Both the position numbers and the translations under genes were made by a program. From Acinetobacter sp. WCHAc010034 (GTDB lineage Bacteria > Pseudomonadota > Gammaproteobacteria > Pseudomonadales > Moraxellaceae), in the NCBI RefSeq assembly GCF_001696615.3, contig NZ_CP032279.1, positions 1,364,001-1,428,000 on the forward strand: a stretch of DNA of 64,000 bases, written 5' to 3'. Each line of letters starts with the position of its first letter. The first letter of the stretch is position 1. A model generated the notes under the pieces. That model saw nothing but the letters and a program-made list of their open reading frames with translations. It was not told the origin of the DNA and did no database searches. Shown one piece after another: positions 27,661 to 37,540 of the stretch.

Positions 27661-28432
27661 GTAAAGCCTGCTGTTTTAATAATTGTTTGGCCTGTTCCCA
27701 CAGCTGATCCATTTCAGCCAGTGACAGGTCTTCTATGCTTTGATTGCGCAGCGCAGCCTGCGCTTCGATATGCGCAAAACGGGCGCGGAATTTATGCACG
27801 GTGCCCAATAGGGCTGTTTCGCTGCAGATGCTCATTTTACGCCCAACATTCACCAGAGAAAACAAGCAGTCGCCGAATTCTTCGGCAATTTCGTCGGAAT
27901 TTCCGCCGGCAAGCGCCTGCCTGAATTCCGCCAGCTCTTCCTCCAGCTTGCCGTAAGCTTCTGCAGCATCCGGAAAATCAAAGCCGATTTGGGCTGCATT
28001 TTTCTGAATACCTTCCGCCTGCTGCAGCGCCGGCCCATGCTTGACCTGATCCAGCCGCGACACCGCCTTGCCCTGCTTTTCCTGGCGCTTGATTTCCTGC
28101 CACAGCTCCGCCACATCTTCCGGCGTCAGCTGCGCAAACTGCTCAGCCTGAAACACATGCGGATGGCGGCGGATCAATTTGGCGCAAACCGCCTGCACCA
28201 CATCCTGAAAATTGAAGGCGCCCTGCTCGCTGTACATCTGCGACTGGAACACCACCTGCAGCAGCAGGTCGCCCAGCTCATCGCGCACCTCTTCAGCGCT
28301 GCCCGAGCGCACCGCAGCCTCCACCTCATAGGCTTCTTCAATGGCGTAGCGCGTCAGCGACTGCGGGGTCTGCTGCTGGTCCCAGGGGCACTTTTCGCGC
28401 AGCTCGCGCATGATGTTCAACAGCTGTTCCAT
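27638..28432 (-). CDS. mazG: Nucleoside triphosphate pyrophosphohydrolase MazG
   Basis: 264 aa with two MazG domains. It hydrolyses NTPs and dNTPs to monophosphates, limiting damaged nucleotides and in E. coli affecting ppGpp levels. The first domain opens LLNIMRELREKCPWDQQQTPQSL and carries the EEAYEVEAAV / DELGDLLLQVVFQ metal-binding helices (about 32-61). The second has KLEEELAEFRQAL and IAEEFGDCLFSLVN (about 157-195). It is divergent from the SDR gene and overlaps the ComEA-like gene. Confidence 0.95.
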   Translation of the reverse strand: MEQLLNIMRELREKCPWDQQQTPQSLTRYAIEEAYEVEAAVRSGSAEEVRDELGDLLLQVVFQSQMYSEQGAFNFQDVVQAVCAKLIRRHPHVFQAEQFAQLTPEDVAELWQEIKRQEKQGKAVSRLDQVKHGPALQQAEGIQKNAAQIGFDFPDAAEAYGKLEEELAEFRQALAGGNSDEIAEEFGDCLFSLVNVGRKMSICSETALLGTVHKFRARFAHIEAQAALRNQSIEDLSLAEMDQLWEQAKQLLKQQALHEKPQLE

Positions 28433-28548
28433 GGTGCACCTCTATCGTTTAAACGGCATTATTTAAGCTGCAGCGTATTCTTTCAGCCGCAGAATTTGCT
28501 ATGCTCAAAATACGCTCAGCAATAAAAAATCATAAGGAGAAGAATAGC

Positions 28549-29322
28549 ATGCAAAGCGTCTTGATCAGCGGCGCCGCTCAGGGCATTGGCGCCGCGGCGG
28601 CCAAATTATTTTACCTGCACGGCTTTAAAGTCGGCATTTACGACATTAATGCGGCGCAGGCGCAGCAGCTGGCCCAGCAGCTCGGCCCGAACGCCAAAGC
28701 CGGCCTGCTGGATGCAGCCGATATCCAGCACTGGCGCAGCGCCCTGCAGGAGTTCAGCCAATGGGCCGGCGGACTGAATATTCTGGTGAATAATGCCGGC
28801 ATTCTGCATTCAGGCCCTTTTGAGCAGACCAGCATTGAAGCCCATCACAGCACCATTGACATCAACGTCAAGGGCGTAATCAACGGCTGCCACGCCGCCT
28901 TTCCCTACCTGAAAGCCGCGGCTTTTGCGCGGGTCATCAACCTGTCTTCAGCATCGGCAATTTACGGCCAGGCCGATCTGGCCTCTTATTCCGCCAGCAA
29001 GTTCGCCGTGCGCGGGCTGACCGAAAGCCTGGATACCGAATGGCAGAAATACGGCATTCGCGTGCTGGACGTGATGCCGTTGTTTGTGCAAACCGCGATG
29101 GTGAAAGACATGAATGCCGAAAGCATTCATAAGATCGGCGTGCATCTGACGCCGGAAGATGTGGCGGCGCAAATCTTCAGCCTGGCTACGGCCCATGCCG
29201 GCGCATTCACGCCCACGCACCGCCCGGTGGGAATGCAGACTAAGATCCTGTTTAGCCTGACAAAAATCAGCCCGCAGTTTGTCAGCCGGCTGGGCAATCT
29301 GTTTTTGGCCAAAAGGCCGTAA
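28549..29322 (+). CDS. Short-chain dehydrogenase/reductase
   Basis: 257 aa from MQSVLISGAAQGIG, with AGGAG nine bases upstream; the earlier in-frame ATG at 28501 lacks support. A classical SDR oxidoreductase using NAD(P): the cofactor loop GAAQGIG is at residues 8-14, NNAG at 81-84, catalytic Ser at about 133-134 and Y147-S-A-S-K151. The acidic YDIN after the second strand hints at NAD rather than NADP. The C-terminal 40 residues are basic and hydrophobic (TKILFSLTKISPQFVSRLGNLFL), possibly membrane-associating. Substrate unknown. Confidence 0.88.
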   Translation: MQSVLISGAAQGIGAAAAKLFYLHGFKVGIYDINAAQAQQLAQQLGPNAKAGLLDAADIQHWRSALQEFSQWAGGLNILVNNAGILHSGPFEQTSIEAHHSTIDINVKGVINGCHAAFPYLKAAAFARVINLSSASAIYGQADLASYSASKFAVRGLTESLDTEWQKYGIRVLDVMPLFVQTAMVKDMNAESIHKIGVHLTPEDVAAQIFSLATAHAGAFTPTHRPVGMQTKILFSLTKISPQFVSRLGNLFLAKRP

Positions 29323-29333
29323 AAGCCCGTTAC

Positions 29334-29371
29334 AGCCTGAAAACAAATAGTGTTTTTCAGGCTTTTTCAGA
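29334..29371 (+). terminator. Rho-independent terminator of the SDR gene
   Basis: AGCCTGAAAAC, 7-base loop, GTTTTTCAGGCT, then TTTT, just after the SDR stop codon. Confidence 0.82.
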
Positions 29372-29554
29372 TGCTGTATTATAAAATGACTTTGCCGCCG
29401 CACCTATTAATGAGCTCACACACCAACAGCTAAATGCTCATTCAGTCAATAAAATCAATTTAAGCCGATATAAAAACTGCGGCCCGTAAAGCGCTTTCAT
29501 CCGCACCCACCGAGCAGCCCCGCCAAGGACTGTGCAGATAAAAAGGGCTTGATT

Positions 29555-29959
29555 ATGAAAAAATTAATCTGTGTTTTAGCCGGAAGCCTAAGCTTAATCG
29601 CGTGCTCTTCCATGCCGCTGTCATCAGGCCAAAAGGCCGCATCTTCAAAACCTGCACTTCAGGCAGCCTCCCTTGACGGCAGCTTCAACGGAGAAATCAT
29701 CGGCGACTATCAGAATTCGCCGTTTTCAGCGCTGAAAATCGGCATGTCCAAGCGCCAGGTTGAAGATCTGGTCGGCATACCGGCCGACCATAAAATCCGC
29801 CAGACCAGCAGGGCCTGGATTCCGATTGCCGGCGCTTTTTCGCAGGATCAGTACCGTTTTGAAGCCTACTACAAAGGCGCCGGCCGCTTGGTGTATGCGC
29901 GCAACGGCAGCAGGCTGTTCAGAATTGAAGTCGATAAAAATGAAGACGGCTTCAGGTAG
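29555..29959 (+). CDS. Small outer membrane lipoprotein, BamE/SmpA-like fold
   Basis: 134 aa from MKKLICVLAGSLSLIAC (AAGGG SD at 7 bases; a TTG two codons earlier is less likely). The lipobox LIAC puts the lipidated Cys at about residue 17. After a disordered Ser/Ala linker comes a segment typical of the SmpA/OmlA-like fold: FSALKIGMSKRQVEDLVGIP (about 59-78), with the G-M-S-xx-V-xx-L-G pattern, then a beta-rich part RFEAYYKGAGRLVYARNG. It is not the BamE partner itself by context. Function unknown; envelope location inferred. Confidence 0.78.
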   Translation: MKKLICVLAGSLSLIACSSMPLSSGQKAASSKPALQAASLDGSFNGEIIGDYQNSPFSALKIGMSKRQVEDLVGIPADHKIRQTSRAWIPIAGAFSQDQYRFEAYYKGAGRLVYARNGSRLFRIEVDKNEDGFR

Positions 29960-29989
29960 CAGCTGAATGCGCCGGCGTTCCGGCTGGGC

Positions 29990-30026
29990 ATGAAAAAGCC
30001 CGCTTTCAGGAAGCAGGCTTTTCTTT
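29990..30026. terminator. Terminator between the lipoprotein and der
   Basis: AAAAAGCC..GCTT, short loop, AAGC.GGCTTTTCTTT. The near-symmetric hairpin can end both the + lipoprotein gene and the minus strand der gene that converge here. Confidence 0.75.
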
Positions 30027-30059
30027 CAGTTCAGCGGCTGAACTGAGGATTCAGGCCGA

Positions 30060-31469
30060 TCAGCGCTTAAATTTCTTCTCGGCTTTCTTGAATTTCTGCA
30101 CATAGCGGCGCTTGCGCGCTGCCGTGCGCTCATCCATTTGCGACTTGCGCCCTTCAAACGGGTTCTCAGAGGTTCTGAATTCAATTTTTACCGGCGTGCC
30201 TTCCAGCTTGTACACTTTACGGAAGACATTTTCCAAATAGCGGCGGTAATCCGCAGGCGTTTTGTCGACCTTGTTGCCGTGAATGACAATTGTCGGCGGA
30301 TTCTGCCCGCCCATGTGCGCATAGCGCATCTTGATGCGGCGGCCGCCCACCATTGGCGGCTGATGCGCATCGGTCGCATCGCTTAAAATCTGGGTGATTT
30401 TTGCCGGCGACACCTTCAGATGCGAAGAGTCATAAGCGCGGTGAATTGAAGGATACAGGTCGCCGACGCCGGTGCCGTGCAGCGCGGAAATCAGGTGAAT
30501 TTTCGCCCACGGAATGAAGTCAAAGCGGCGGTCTACATCCAGCTTGCACTGCTTGCGGTCATAGTCGGACATGTTGTCCCATTTGTTTATCGCAATCACC
30601 ATGGCGCGGCCGGCTTCCAGCGCATAGCCGATCAGGTGCAGGTCCTGCTCGACAATGCCGTCGCGCGCATCAACCACAATCACCACCACATGCGCGTCTT
30701 TCATCGCCTGCAGGGTTTTCACAATTGAGAACTTCTCAATCATTTCATCGACTTTGCCTTTGCGGCGCACGCCGGCGGTATCAATCAGGGTATATTTGCG
30801 GCCGTCGCGCTCAAACGGAATATAGACCGAGTCGCGCGTTGTGCCCGGCTGGTCAAACGCCACCACGCGGTCTTCGCCCAGCAGGCGGTTGACCAGCGTC
30901 GATTTTCCGACGTTTGGACGGCCAATAATCGCCAGGCGCAGGCCGGTGTCTTTGTCATGCTCATCCGGATTTTCATCTTCAGGCACATCCTGCAGCACGT
31001 CTTCCAGCATCTGCTGCACGCCGCGGCCGTGGCTGGCAGCCACTTGCATCGGCTCGCCCATGCCCAGCTTGTAGAACTCCACCAGCGCAGCTTCGGCATG
31101 CACGCCGTCCACCTTGTTGGCGGCCAAGTAGACTTTCTTGCCTAGGGTGCGCAGCTCGCGGGCGATCTGCTCATCTGAAGCCAGCAGGCCGGCGCGGGCG
31201 TCCACCACAAAAATAATGATATCCGCTTCGTGAATCGCGGTTTTCGACTGCTCCGCCATGTAGGAGTCAATGCCGCCTTCGCTTTCGCCGATGCCGCCGG
31301 TATCCACTACAATGAAGGATTTGTTCTGGAATGTCGCATCGCCGTACTTGCGGTCACGGGTCAGGCCGGCAAAGTCAGCAACGAGAGCGTCGCGGCTCTT
31401 GGTGATTTGGTTAAACAGCGTTGATTTTCCGACGTTCGGACGACCAATGAGCGCAATTACGGGTTTCAT
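30060..31469 (-). CDS. der: Ribosome biogenesis GTPase Der (EngA)
   Basis: 469 aa. Essential GTPase with two tandem G domains acting in 50S assembly. G domain 1: G1 GRPNVGKST (about 8-16), G3 DTGG (about 56-59), G4 NKVD. G domain 2: G1 GRPNVGKST (about 183-191), G3 DTAG, G4 NKWD. A C-terminal KH-like domain (about 355-445) ends in a basic tail ([18 protein letters not shown]). Last gene of the rlmN-to-der run, 168 bp after bamB. Confidence 0.97.
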   Translation of the reverse strand: MKPVIALIGRPNVGKSTLFNQITKSRDALVADFAGLTRDRKYGDATFQNKSFIVVDTGGIGESEGGIDSYMAEQSKTAIHEADIIIFVVDARAGLLASDEQIARELRTLGKKVYLAANKVDGVHAEAALVEFYKLGMGEPMQVAASHGRGVQQMLEDVLQDVPEDENPDEHDKDTGLRLAIIGRPNVGKSTLVNRLLGEDRVVAFDQPGTTRDSVYIPFERDGRKYTLIDTAGVRRKGKVDEMIEKFSIVKTLQAMKDAHVVVIVVDARDGIVEQDLHLIGYALEAGRAMVIAINKWDNMSDYDRKQCKLDVDRRFDFIPWAKIHLISALHGTGVGDLYPSIHRAYDSSHLKVSPAKITQILSDATDAHQPPMVGGRRIKMRYAHMGGQNPPTIVIHGNKVDKTPADYRRYLENVFRKVYKLEGTPVKIEFRTSENPFEGRKSQMDERTAARKRRYVQKFKKAEKKFKR

Positions 31470-31558
31470 AGATTAACCTTTATTCAAGATCAGCCAGCTA
31501 GGTCTGGTCTGAACATCAGAAAGTATTGGAAGAATAAGAATTAGGACAAATGCCTGAA

Positions 31559-31598
31559 TAAAAACACGGGGCATTGACTGCGCAATCCCCCGCGTTGA
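31559..31598 (-). terminator. Weak terminator between bamB and der
   Basis: On the minus strand a CGGGG / CCCCG stem with a 16-base interior, followed by a T-rich stretch. It is imperfect, so it could attenuate rather than stop transcription from bamB to der. Confidence 0.35.
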
Positions 31599-31636
31599 AA
31601 AATACAGTTTGCCTATTTTAGCATAAGCTGCAAAAA

Positions 31637-32785
31637 TTAACGATTCTGCCAGACACTCATTGCGCCTTTGCGCGTCGCAGCGTACAGCTGGCCGTCAATG
31701 ACGCGCAAGGTGCGCACTTCGCCGCTGGTTTTTGAGCGCCCGACAATTTCGCCGGTCGCCGGGTTCAGCAGGTGCAGCACGCCGTCCATATCGCCGACCA
31801 CCAGGACATTGCCCAGCATCACCGGGTTGCTCAGCTGGCGGTTCAGCAGCTGGTCATTTTCCCACAGCTTGCTGCCGGTAGTAATTTCATAGGCGGTGAT
31901 TTTGCCATCGGTCTGCGCGACAAATACGCCGTTGCCCTGTACTTCAGGGCGCTGAATGCTGCTGGCGTCTTCGCTCCACACCACCTGCTGCGAAACCAGA
32001 TCCAGCACAGTGACCTGGCCCTGATAGCTTGTGGTCACCACAAACTGGCCGGCAACGGCCGGGTCGCCGTCAATGTCAATCAGGCGCTGAATGTCTGAAC
32101 GGCCTTCAGTTACGGCAACACGGCGCTGCATTTTCGGCGCGCCGCTGACGGCATCGAGGGCATAAATATAGGCATTGGCTGAAGCAATCAGCACATTGCG
32201 CGCATCCAGCGGCACAGGCGCAGCCTGGCCGCGCAGGCTGAACTGCACATTCGGCAGATTGTAGGTCCAGGCCTGCTTGCCGGTGGCCGCTTCATGCGCA
32301 TATACCGTGCCGTCATTGGCGATGCTGATCACCCGGCCGGCATGAATCAGCGAAGGCGCAAGAATCGCGCCGGACAGCTGCGCACTCCATTTTTCCTCGC
32401 CGGTGGCCTGATCCAGCGCGTACAGCTGGCCCTTGCTGCTGCCGACAACAACCAGCCCGTCAGCCGCTTCAACGCCTGAGCTTAAGCCCTGCTTGGAGAC
32501 TTTTTTCTGCCACAGGCGCTGCTTGCCCCGGTAGGCTTCAACTTCGCCGTTCGGATTGATGACAAAAATTACGCCATTATCGACATCTAAACGCAAGCGC
32601 AGCGGGTCGGCTTCACTTGCGGAAGCGACATTTGTAGAAAATACAGGAACCAGCGTTTTAGCCTGTACAAGTTTCGGCAGAGGATTCGGCTTCGCTTCCT
32701 CAACTTTAGCGCCTTTGCTGGCGCAGCCTGCAAGCGCAAGCGTTAAAACAGTCAGCGCACAGGCAATTTTGTATTTTCTATTCAT
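31637..32785 (-). CDS. bamB: Outer membrane assembly lipoprotein BamB
   Basis: 382 aa. A component of the BAM complex that inserts beta-barrel proteins into the outer membrane. Signal peptide and lipobox LALAGC put the lipid-modified Cys at about residue 21. The rest is an eight-bladed PQQ-type beta-propeller: recurring blade motifs such as LYALDQATGEEKWS, VYAHEAATGKQAW and LHLLNPATGEIVG are visible. It overlaps the yfgM stop by 4 bases, and the yfgM-bamB-der order is conserved. Confidence 0.96.
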   Translation of the reverse strand: MNRKYKIACALTVLTLALAGCASKGAKVEEAKPNPLPKLVQAKTLVPVFSTNVASASEADPLRLRLDVDNGVIFVINPNGEVEAYRGKQRLWQKKVSKQGLSSGVEAADGLVVVGSSKGQLYALDQATGEEKWSAQLSGAILAPSLIHAGRVISIANDGTVYAHEAATGKQAWTYNLPNVQFSLRGQAAPVPLDARNVLIASANAYIYALDAVSGAPKMQRRVAVTEGRSDIQRLIDIDGDPAVAGQFVVTTSYQGQVTVLDLVSQQVVWSEDASSIQRPEVQGNGVFVAQTDGKITAYEITTGSKLWENDQLLNRQLSNPVMLGNVLVVGDMDGVLHLLNPATGEIVGRSKTSGEVRTLRVIDGQLYAATRKGAMSVWQNR

Positions 32786-33480
32786 TCAGCTGCTTCCATT
32801 TGTGTCTCTAAAATCGGGCGTTCGATTTCAGGATCATCGACTAAAACGCCTACGCTTTCGAGTTTAATTTGTAAAATCTGACGCTCTTCTTTGCGCTCAA
32901 GCAGCGCATCCCATGCACTTTGATATACTTTTTTGGCATTTTCAATATCATTTTTGGCAACATACACATCGCCGCGCGCTTCGTCGGCAGTGGCTTTAAA
33001 TGCCGGATCATTGACCGCAGCCAGAGTTTTCAGCGCTTCATCATATTTCTTCTGCGCCAGCTGCGCATAGGCCAGGCGCAGCTTCACTACCTGAAGCAGG
33101 CCGGCATCGCTGTCTTTGGCATTTTCAACTTTTTTCAGCGCTTTTTCCGCACCGGCATAATCCGCCTTGTCATACGCCAGCTTGGCCATGACCAGCTGCG
33201 CCTGAACCGCCTGCGGCGAATCCGGAGAAGCCTTCATGATGCTGTCAGCCGCTGTAGACAGCTGCGTAAAAGCATCGCCCTGCGCGCTTCTTGCGCTGTC
33301 CATCAGCTGCTGCACCTTAGCTGTTTCAATTTGCGAAGCAGCTAAATTTTTCTTTTGCCAGTATTCCCAGCCGAAAAAGGCAATCAACGCAATTAAAATC
33401 CCGCTAATCATGGCAGAGCCATACTTCTTAGTGAAAGACTTTAAATTATCAAGTTGTTCATCATCACTTAACGCGTTCAT
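32782..33480 (-). CDS. yfgM: YfgM family TPR protein (ancillary SecYEG component)
   Basis: 232 aa. One N-terminal membrane helix (about 22-38, SAMISGILIALIAFFGW) follows a cytosolic start (DEQLDNLKSFTKKYG), and a periplasmic TPR domain follows (about 60-215, with AKLAYDKADYAGAEKALKKV and AQLAQKKYDEALKTLAAV). In E. coli YfgM associates with PpiD and the Sec translocon, handing secreted proteins to periplasmic chaperones. It lies between hisS and bamB, as in other gamma-proteobacteria. Confidence 0.93.
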   Translation of the reverse strand: MNALSDDEQLDNLKSFTKKYGSAMISGILIALIAFFGWEYWQKKNLAASQIETAKVQQLMDSARSAQGDAFTQLSTAADSIMKASPDSPQAVQAQLVMAKLAYDKADYAGAEKALKKVENAKDSDAGLLQVVKLRLAYAQLAQKKYDEALKTLAAVNDPAFKATADEARGDVYVAKNDIENAKKVYQSAWDALLERKEERQILQIKLESVGVLVDDPEIERPILETQMEAAE

Positions 33481-33510
33481 TTGACGACCCTTTTCCTTAT
33501 GTTTTATGGC

Positions 33511-34806
33511 TTATTTTGAAGAAAGCTGTTCAATAATAAATGGCACAAAGCCGGCTGCTGCAACCTCAGTCTGCTGCGCTGTCGCCAGCTCCTTGACTAA
33601 CACCTGCTGCGCGGCCTGCTCACGCTCACCGAAAATCACCGCATACAGCGCGCCGGCCTGATCGGCTTTTTTCATCTGGCTCTTCATTGAACCCTGCGAG
33701 CCGACTTTCAGGCGGACAGCGCTGCCGGCCGCTTCCAGCTGGTCGCGGATTTGCTCAGCCAGCACCAGAGCCTTGCCCTGCACCGCAGCGTCGGAAACCA
33801 GGAAGATTTCGCAGTCGCGCACAGGCGCATTGTCTTCGACCTGCTCCAGCAGCAGCAATAAGCGCTCCATGCCCATGGCGAAGCCCACAGCCGGAACGGT
33901 CTGATCCGGCTTGCCTTTCAGCTGGCCCACCAGGCCGTCATAGCGGCCGCCGGCGCAGACTGTGCCCTGCGAGCCTAAATGCGCAGTTGTCCATTCAAAG
34001 ACGGTCTTGTTGTAATAGTCCAGGCCGCGCACCAGTTTCTGGTTAATCACAAACGCAATGCCGGCATCGGTCAAATACTGCTGCAGCTGCGCAAAATGCT
34101 GCATGGTGTCTTCACCCATGAAGTCATGCAGCTTCGGCGCATTTTCCAGAATCTGCTGCGTGCGCGCGTCTTTTGAGTCCAGAATGCGCAATGGATTGGT
34201 CGTCAGGCGGCGCTGCGAGTCTTCGTCCAGCGCATCCTTATGCGCGTTCAAAAACTCCACCAGCGCTGCGCGGTAAGCTGCGCGCTCTTCAGATTCACCC
34301 AGGGTATTCAGCTCCAGCTGCACTTTGTCCGCAACGCCCATGCGCTTCCACAGGCGCGCCGTCATCAGAATCAGCTCTGCATCCTGATCCGGCGTCGCCA
34401 CGCCGAAAGTTTCCACGCCGAACTGGTGGAACTGGCGGTAGCGGCCTTTCTGCGGCTTTTCATAGCGGAACATTGGCCCGACATACCATACCCGCGGCGC
34501 AGCGCCGCGCAGCAGGTTATGCTCCAGCATGGCGCGCACACAGCCCGCCGTGCCTTCAGGACGCAAAGTCAGGGACTCCGGCGGATTGCCTTTGTCCAGA
34601 AAAGTGTACATTTCCTTTTCGACAATATCCGTCGCATCGCCGATCGAACGCTTGAACAGCGTGGTCTGCTCCACAATCGGCAGGCGGATCTGCTGGTAGC
34701 CGTAGGCATCCATTAAGGACGCTAAATGCTGCTCAAGACGCCTCCACGCTGGTGTTTGCGTAGGAAGAATGTCATTAAAACCTTTAATTGCGACAATTGA
34801 ACTCAT
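33511..34806 (-). CDS. hisS: Histidyl-tRNA synthetase
   Basis: 431 aa. Charges tRNA-His. Class II motif 1 is at the start ([19 protein letters not shown]), motif 2 with [16 protein letters not shown] and [26 protein letters not shown] (about 80-130), the HisA motif [13 protein letters not shown] (about 260-272), motif 3 ([18 protein letters not shown]) and the anticodon domain from about 330. It overlaps ispG by 4 bases and lies 30 bp before yfgM. Confidence 0.97.
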   Translation of the reverse strand: MSSIVAIKGFNDILPTQTPAWRRLEQHLASLMDAYGYQQIRLPIVEQTTLFKRSIGDATDIVEKEMYTFLDKGNPPESLTLRPEGTAGCVRAMLEHNLLRGAAPRVWYVGPMFRYEKPQKGRYRQFHQFGVETFGVATPDQDAELILMTARLWKRMGVADKVQLELNTLGESEERAAYRAALVEFLNAHKDALDEDSQRRLTTNPLRILDSKDARTQQILENAPKLHDFMGEDTMQHFAQLQQYLTDAGIAFVINQKLVRGLDYYNKTVFEWTTAHLGSQGTVCAGGRYDGLVGQLKGKPDQTVPAVGFAMGMERLLLLLEQVEDNAPVRDCEIFLVSDAAVQGKALVLAEQIRDQLEAAGSAVRLKVGSQGSMKSQMKKADQAGALYAVIFGEREQAAQQVLVKELATAQQTEVAAAGFVPFIIEQLSSK

Positions 34807-35918
34807 GATTTACTGCGTATAATTTCTTTAGATTTAGCTTCTTCAAGCGCTTGAACCCGCTGGCGGACCATCGTTTCGATTTCATCAACCAGCTGATTTG
34901 TATCAATTAAATGGCTTTTTTCACCATTTCTGTACACCAGTGAGCGCGGACTTGCGCCAACGATGCCGATATCGGCCTCTTTAGCTTCACCCGGGCCATT
35001 CACCTTGCAGCCAATGACCGATACATCCATCGGCGTGCGAATATCCTCCAGGCGCTCTTCCAGCGACTGCATCACTTTAATCACGTTGAATTCCTGACGC
35101 GAGCAGCTCGGGCAGGCAATAAAGTTGATGCCGTTGGAGCGCAGCCCCAGTGACTTTAAAATATCAAAGCCGATTTTCACTTCTTCTTCAGGCTCAGCCG
35201 CCAGCGAAATGCGCATGGTGTCGCCGATGCCTTCCATCAGCAGGCCGCCTAAGGCGATAGCCGATTTGACCGAGCCAGTGCGGTAAATGCCCGCTTCCGT
35301 AACGCCCAAGTGCAGCGGATTGTCAATCTGTTTCGACAGCAGGCGGTAAGCATCCATGGTCAAAAACACATTGGAGGCCTTGACCGAAATCTTGAACTCC
35401 TGAAAATTCAGGCGGTCCAGAATATCAATATGGCGCATTGCCGATTCCAGCAGCGCTTCGCCGGTCGGCTCGCCGTATTTCTTCTGAATGTCTTTTTCCA
35501 GCGAGCCGGCATTTACGCCAATCCGCATGGAAATGTCATGATGGCGCGCCGCAGCCACCACTTCGCGGATTTTCGCTTCAGAGCCGATATTGCCCGGGTT
35601 GATCCGCAGGCAGTCAGCGCCCATGTCGGCAGCTTTCAGCGCAATTTTATAGTCAAAATGAATATCTGCAACCAAAGGCACCTGCACGCGCTTGCGGATT
35701 TCCCCGAACGCTTCAGCGGCTTCCATGCTCGGCACAGAAACCCGCATGATGTCCGCGCCGGCATCGGCGCAGCGCTGAATCTGCGCCACGGTCGCTTCCA
35801 CATCGCAGGTTTCAGTATTGGTCATGCTTTGAATGCTGATCGGCGCATCGCCGCCCACATGCACCGAACCGACGCGGATTTTGCGGGTCGGACGGCGCTG
35901 AATTGGATTTGCAATCAT
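34803..35918 (-). CDS. ispG: 4-hydroxy-3-methylbut-2-enyl diphosphate synthase
   Basis: 371 aa. Penultimate step of the MEP isoprenoid pathway, reducing MEcPP to HMBPP with a [4Fe-4S] cluster. N-terminal TIM-barrel part with [20 protein letters not shown] and [11 protein letters not shown]; cluster cysteines in CPSCSRQEF (about 268-276) and [16 protein letters not shown] (about 302-317). The hisS start overlaps its end by 4 bases. The rodZ-ispG-hisS order is typical. Confidence 0.97.
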   Translation of the reverse strand: MIANPIQRRPTRKIRVGSVHVGGDAPISIQSMTNTETCDVEATVAQIQRCADAGADIMRVSVPSMEAAEAFGEIRKRVQVPLVADIHFDYKIALKAADMGADCLRINPGNIGSEAKIREVVAAARHHDISMRIGVNAGSLEKDIQKKYGEPTGEALLESAMRHIDILDRLNFQEFKISVKASNVFLTMDAYRLLSKQIDNPLHLGVTEAGIYRTGSVKSAIALGGLLMEGIGDTMRISLAAEPEEEVKIGFDILKSLGLRSNGINFIACPSCSRQEFNVIKVMQSLEERLEDIRTPMDVSVIGCKVNGPGEAKEADIGIVGASPRSLVYRNGEKSHLIDTNQLVDEIETMVRQRVQALEEAKSKEIIRSKS

Positions 35919-35940
35919 GTTTTCGCTCTACCCCTGTCCA

Positions 35941-36732
35941 TTAGCGTGATAAACGGAATTCTGCCTTGCCGTTTACCGTATATGGCGACAATGAAACCGC
36001 TTCATTATTTAAGCTGAGTGACACGGCAGCAGCATCATCCAGGCGGATCTGGAATGGCGCTTCGCCGGATAAATCTAAAGTGGAAGCCTGGCGGCCAGTC
36101 GCCAGCACCTTGCCTGCTGAGTCAACAATATGCACAGAGGTCGGGCGGTTGAACTGCAGGCTCAGCTGGTCGCCGGATACGGCGCCACTGCTGCCAGAAC
36201 TCAGCACCTGCACATCAGACGCTTCCGGCGCCAAGGCCTGCGCATCGCTGTCCGCGCCGCTGGACATATTCTGAATCACGGCGGCCAGAATGCCCAGAAC
36301 CGCAAGCGCAAGCAGGGCGATCAGGCCGCGCTTGATCCATTTGCGGTTGCGGTCGCGGTTTGAACCCGGCAGCTTGCCCATGATTTTAATCGGCGAATTG
36401 TTCAGGGCGTGATTCGGCAGCAGGCCGGTATCATTGGCGTAAATCTCATCAAAACGCTGAATAATGCTGGTCGCGTCCACATTCAGGAGTTTGGCGTAAA
36501 TGCGGTAATAGCCCTTGATGAAGGTCGCTTCAGGCAAAGACGTATACTCATCCTGCTCCAGCGCGGTCAGCGTTTTCACCGGAATATTCAGCTCGGCAGC
36601 GGCGTCGCTGAGCTCGCGCTTCTGGGTAATGCGGATTTGGCGCAAGTACTCGCCCGGGCGCTGTACATTTCCTAACGCATTTGGAGCAGCGCTCGAACCA
36701 TTCGATTGCGGTGAATTAGGATTTACTTCCAT
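35941..36732 (-). CDS. rodZ: Cytoskeletal protein RodZ
   Basis: 263 aa. RodZ links MreB filaments to the membrane and supports rod shape. An N-terminal cytoplasmic helix-turn-helix region (about 26-100, EYLRQIRITQKRELSDAAAELNIPVKTLTALEQ) contacts MreB; a basic patch (NRDRNRKWIKR) precedes one membrane helix (about 135-154); and a periplasmic beta domain (DUF4115-like, about 185-263) follows. It overlaps the pilW stop by 10 bases. Confidence 0.94.
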   Translation of the reverse strand: MEVNPNSPQSNGSSAAPNALGNVQRPGEYLRQIRITQKRELSDAAAELNIPVKTLTALEQDEYTSLPEATFIKGYYRIYAKLLNVDATSIIQRFDEIYANDTGLLPNHALNNSPIKIMGKLPGSNRDRNRKWIKRGLIALLALAVLGILAAVIQNMSSGADSDAQALAPEASDVQVLSSGSSGAVSGDQLSLQFNRPTSVHIVDSAGKVLATGRQASTLDLSGEAPFQIRLDDAAAVSLSLNNEAVSLSPYTVNGKAEFRLSR

Positions 36733-37526
36733 ACGGCCTCAGTACTGTACTGTAATTGCAAATAACGTTGGTATTCGGGACTTTCAGGGAACAGCGCCCG
36801 CAGCTGGTTGACCAGCGCCTGCATGCCCAGACTGTCCCCATTCGCACGCGCAGTGCGGATGCCAATCCAGAGCGCGCGGGCGCTCTGGTTTTTCTGCCCG
36901 ACTGCGCGCACAAACTGTTCATACATTTGCGTCGCGGCAGCGGTTTGCTGGTTTAAATAAAAAATTTCCGCCAACTCTAACATTGAAATGAAGGAATCTC
37001 GATTGGCCTGCAGGGCCTGCTTGAATGATTTTTCAGCATTCGCGGCATCGCCCAGCTTCAGGTAAATCCGGCCGGCATTTTCCAGCGCGCGCGCGCGCTG
37101 ATCATAGCCCAGTGTCGCGCCGGCGATGTTCAGCTGTTCAAGCGCGTCATTATAGCGCTCAATTTGATACAAATACGTACCATAGTTGTTACGCGCCTGC
37201 GCATTTTTCGGTTCTGCGGAAATGGCGCGCCGGAAATAGCTGTCGGCTTTTTCCATATTCAGCGGGCTGCCTTCCTGCTGCAGCAGCACGCCCATCATCA
37301 TATTGGCTTGGGCGTCGCGCGGCTGCGTTTCCAGCGCCTGATCCAGCGCGCGCTTGGCCGCGTCCAGGTCGCCGGCCTTAATGTATTCAACCGCCAATTG
37401 AGTGCGCACTTTGGCTGCCTTCTCCGGATCTTTTTTGCCGAGATCTGGGGTCTGGCAGGCCGTCAGCGCCAAAGCTGCAAGGCTTAAAGATGAAATGAAA
37501 GCAAGTTTATACCTTAAGGTTCTCAA
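36723..37526 (-). CDS. pilW: Type IV pilus biogenesis lipoprotein PilW/PilF, TTG start
   Basis: 267 aa from TTG 37526 (AGAGG SD at 7 bases); the longer frame adds 22 unlikely codons. Signal peptide with lipobox LTAC. The mature protein is a TPR superhelix (about six repeats), with AVEYIKAGDLDAAKRALDQALETQPRDAQANMMMGVLL and YFRRAISAEPKNAQARNNYGTYLYQIERYNDAL clear. PilF/PilW pilots assembly of the PilQ secretin multimer needed for type IV pili. It lies 15 bp after rlmN, the usual order. Confidence 0.93.
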   Translation of the reverse strand: MRTLRYKLAFISSLSLAALALTACQTPDLGKKDPEKAAKVRTQLAVEYIKAGDLDAAKRALDQALETQPRDAQANMMMGVLLQQEGSPLNMEKADSYFRRAISAEPKNAQARNNYGTYLYQIERYNDALEQLNIAGATLGYDQRARALENAGRIYLKLGDAANAEKSFKQALQANRDSFISMLELAEIFYLNQQTAAATQMYEQFVRAVGQKNQSARALWIGIRTARANGDSLGMQALVNQLRALFPESPEYQRYLQLQYSTEAVWK

Positions 37527-37540
37527 TTGGCCGCCTCTTA

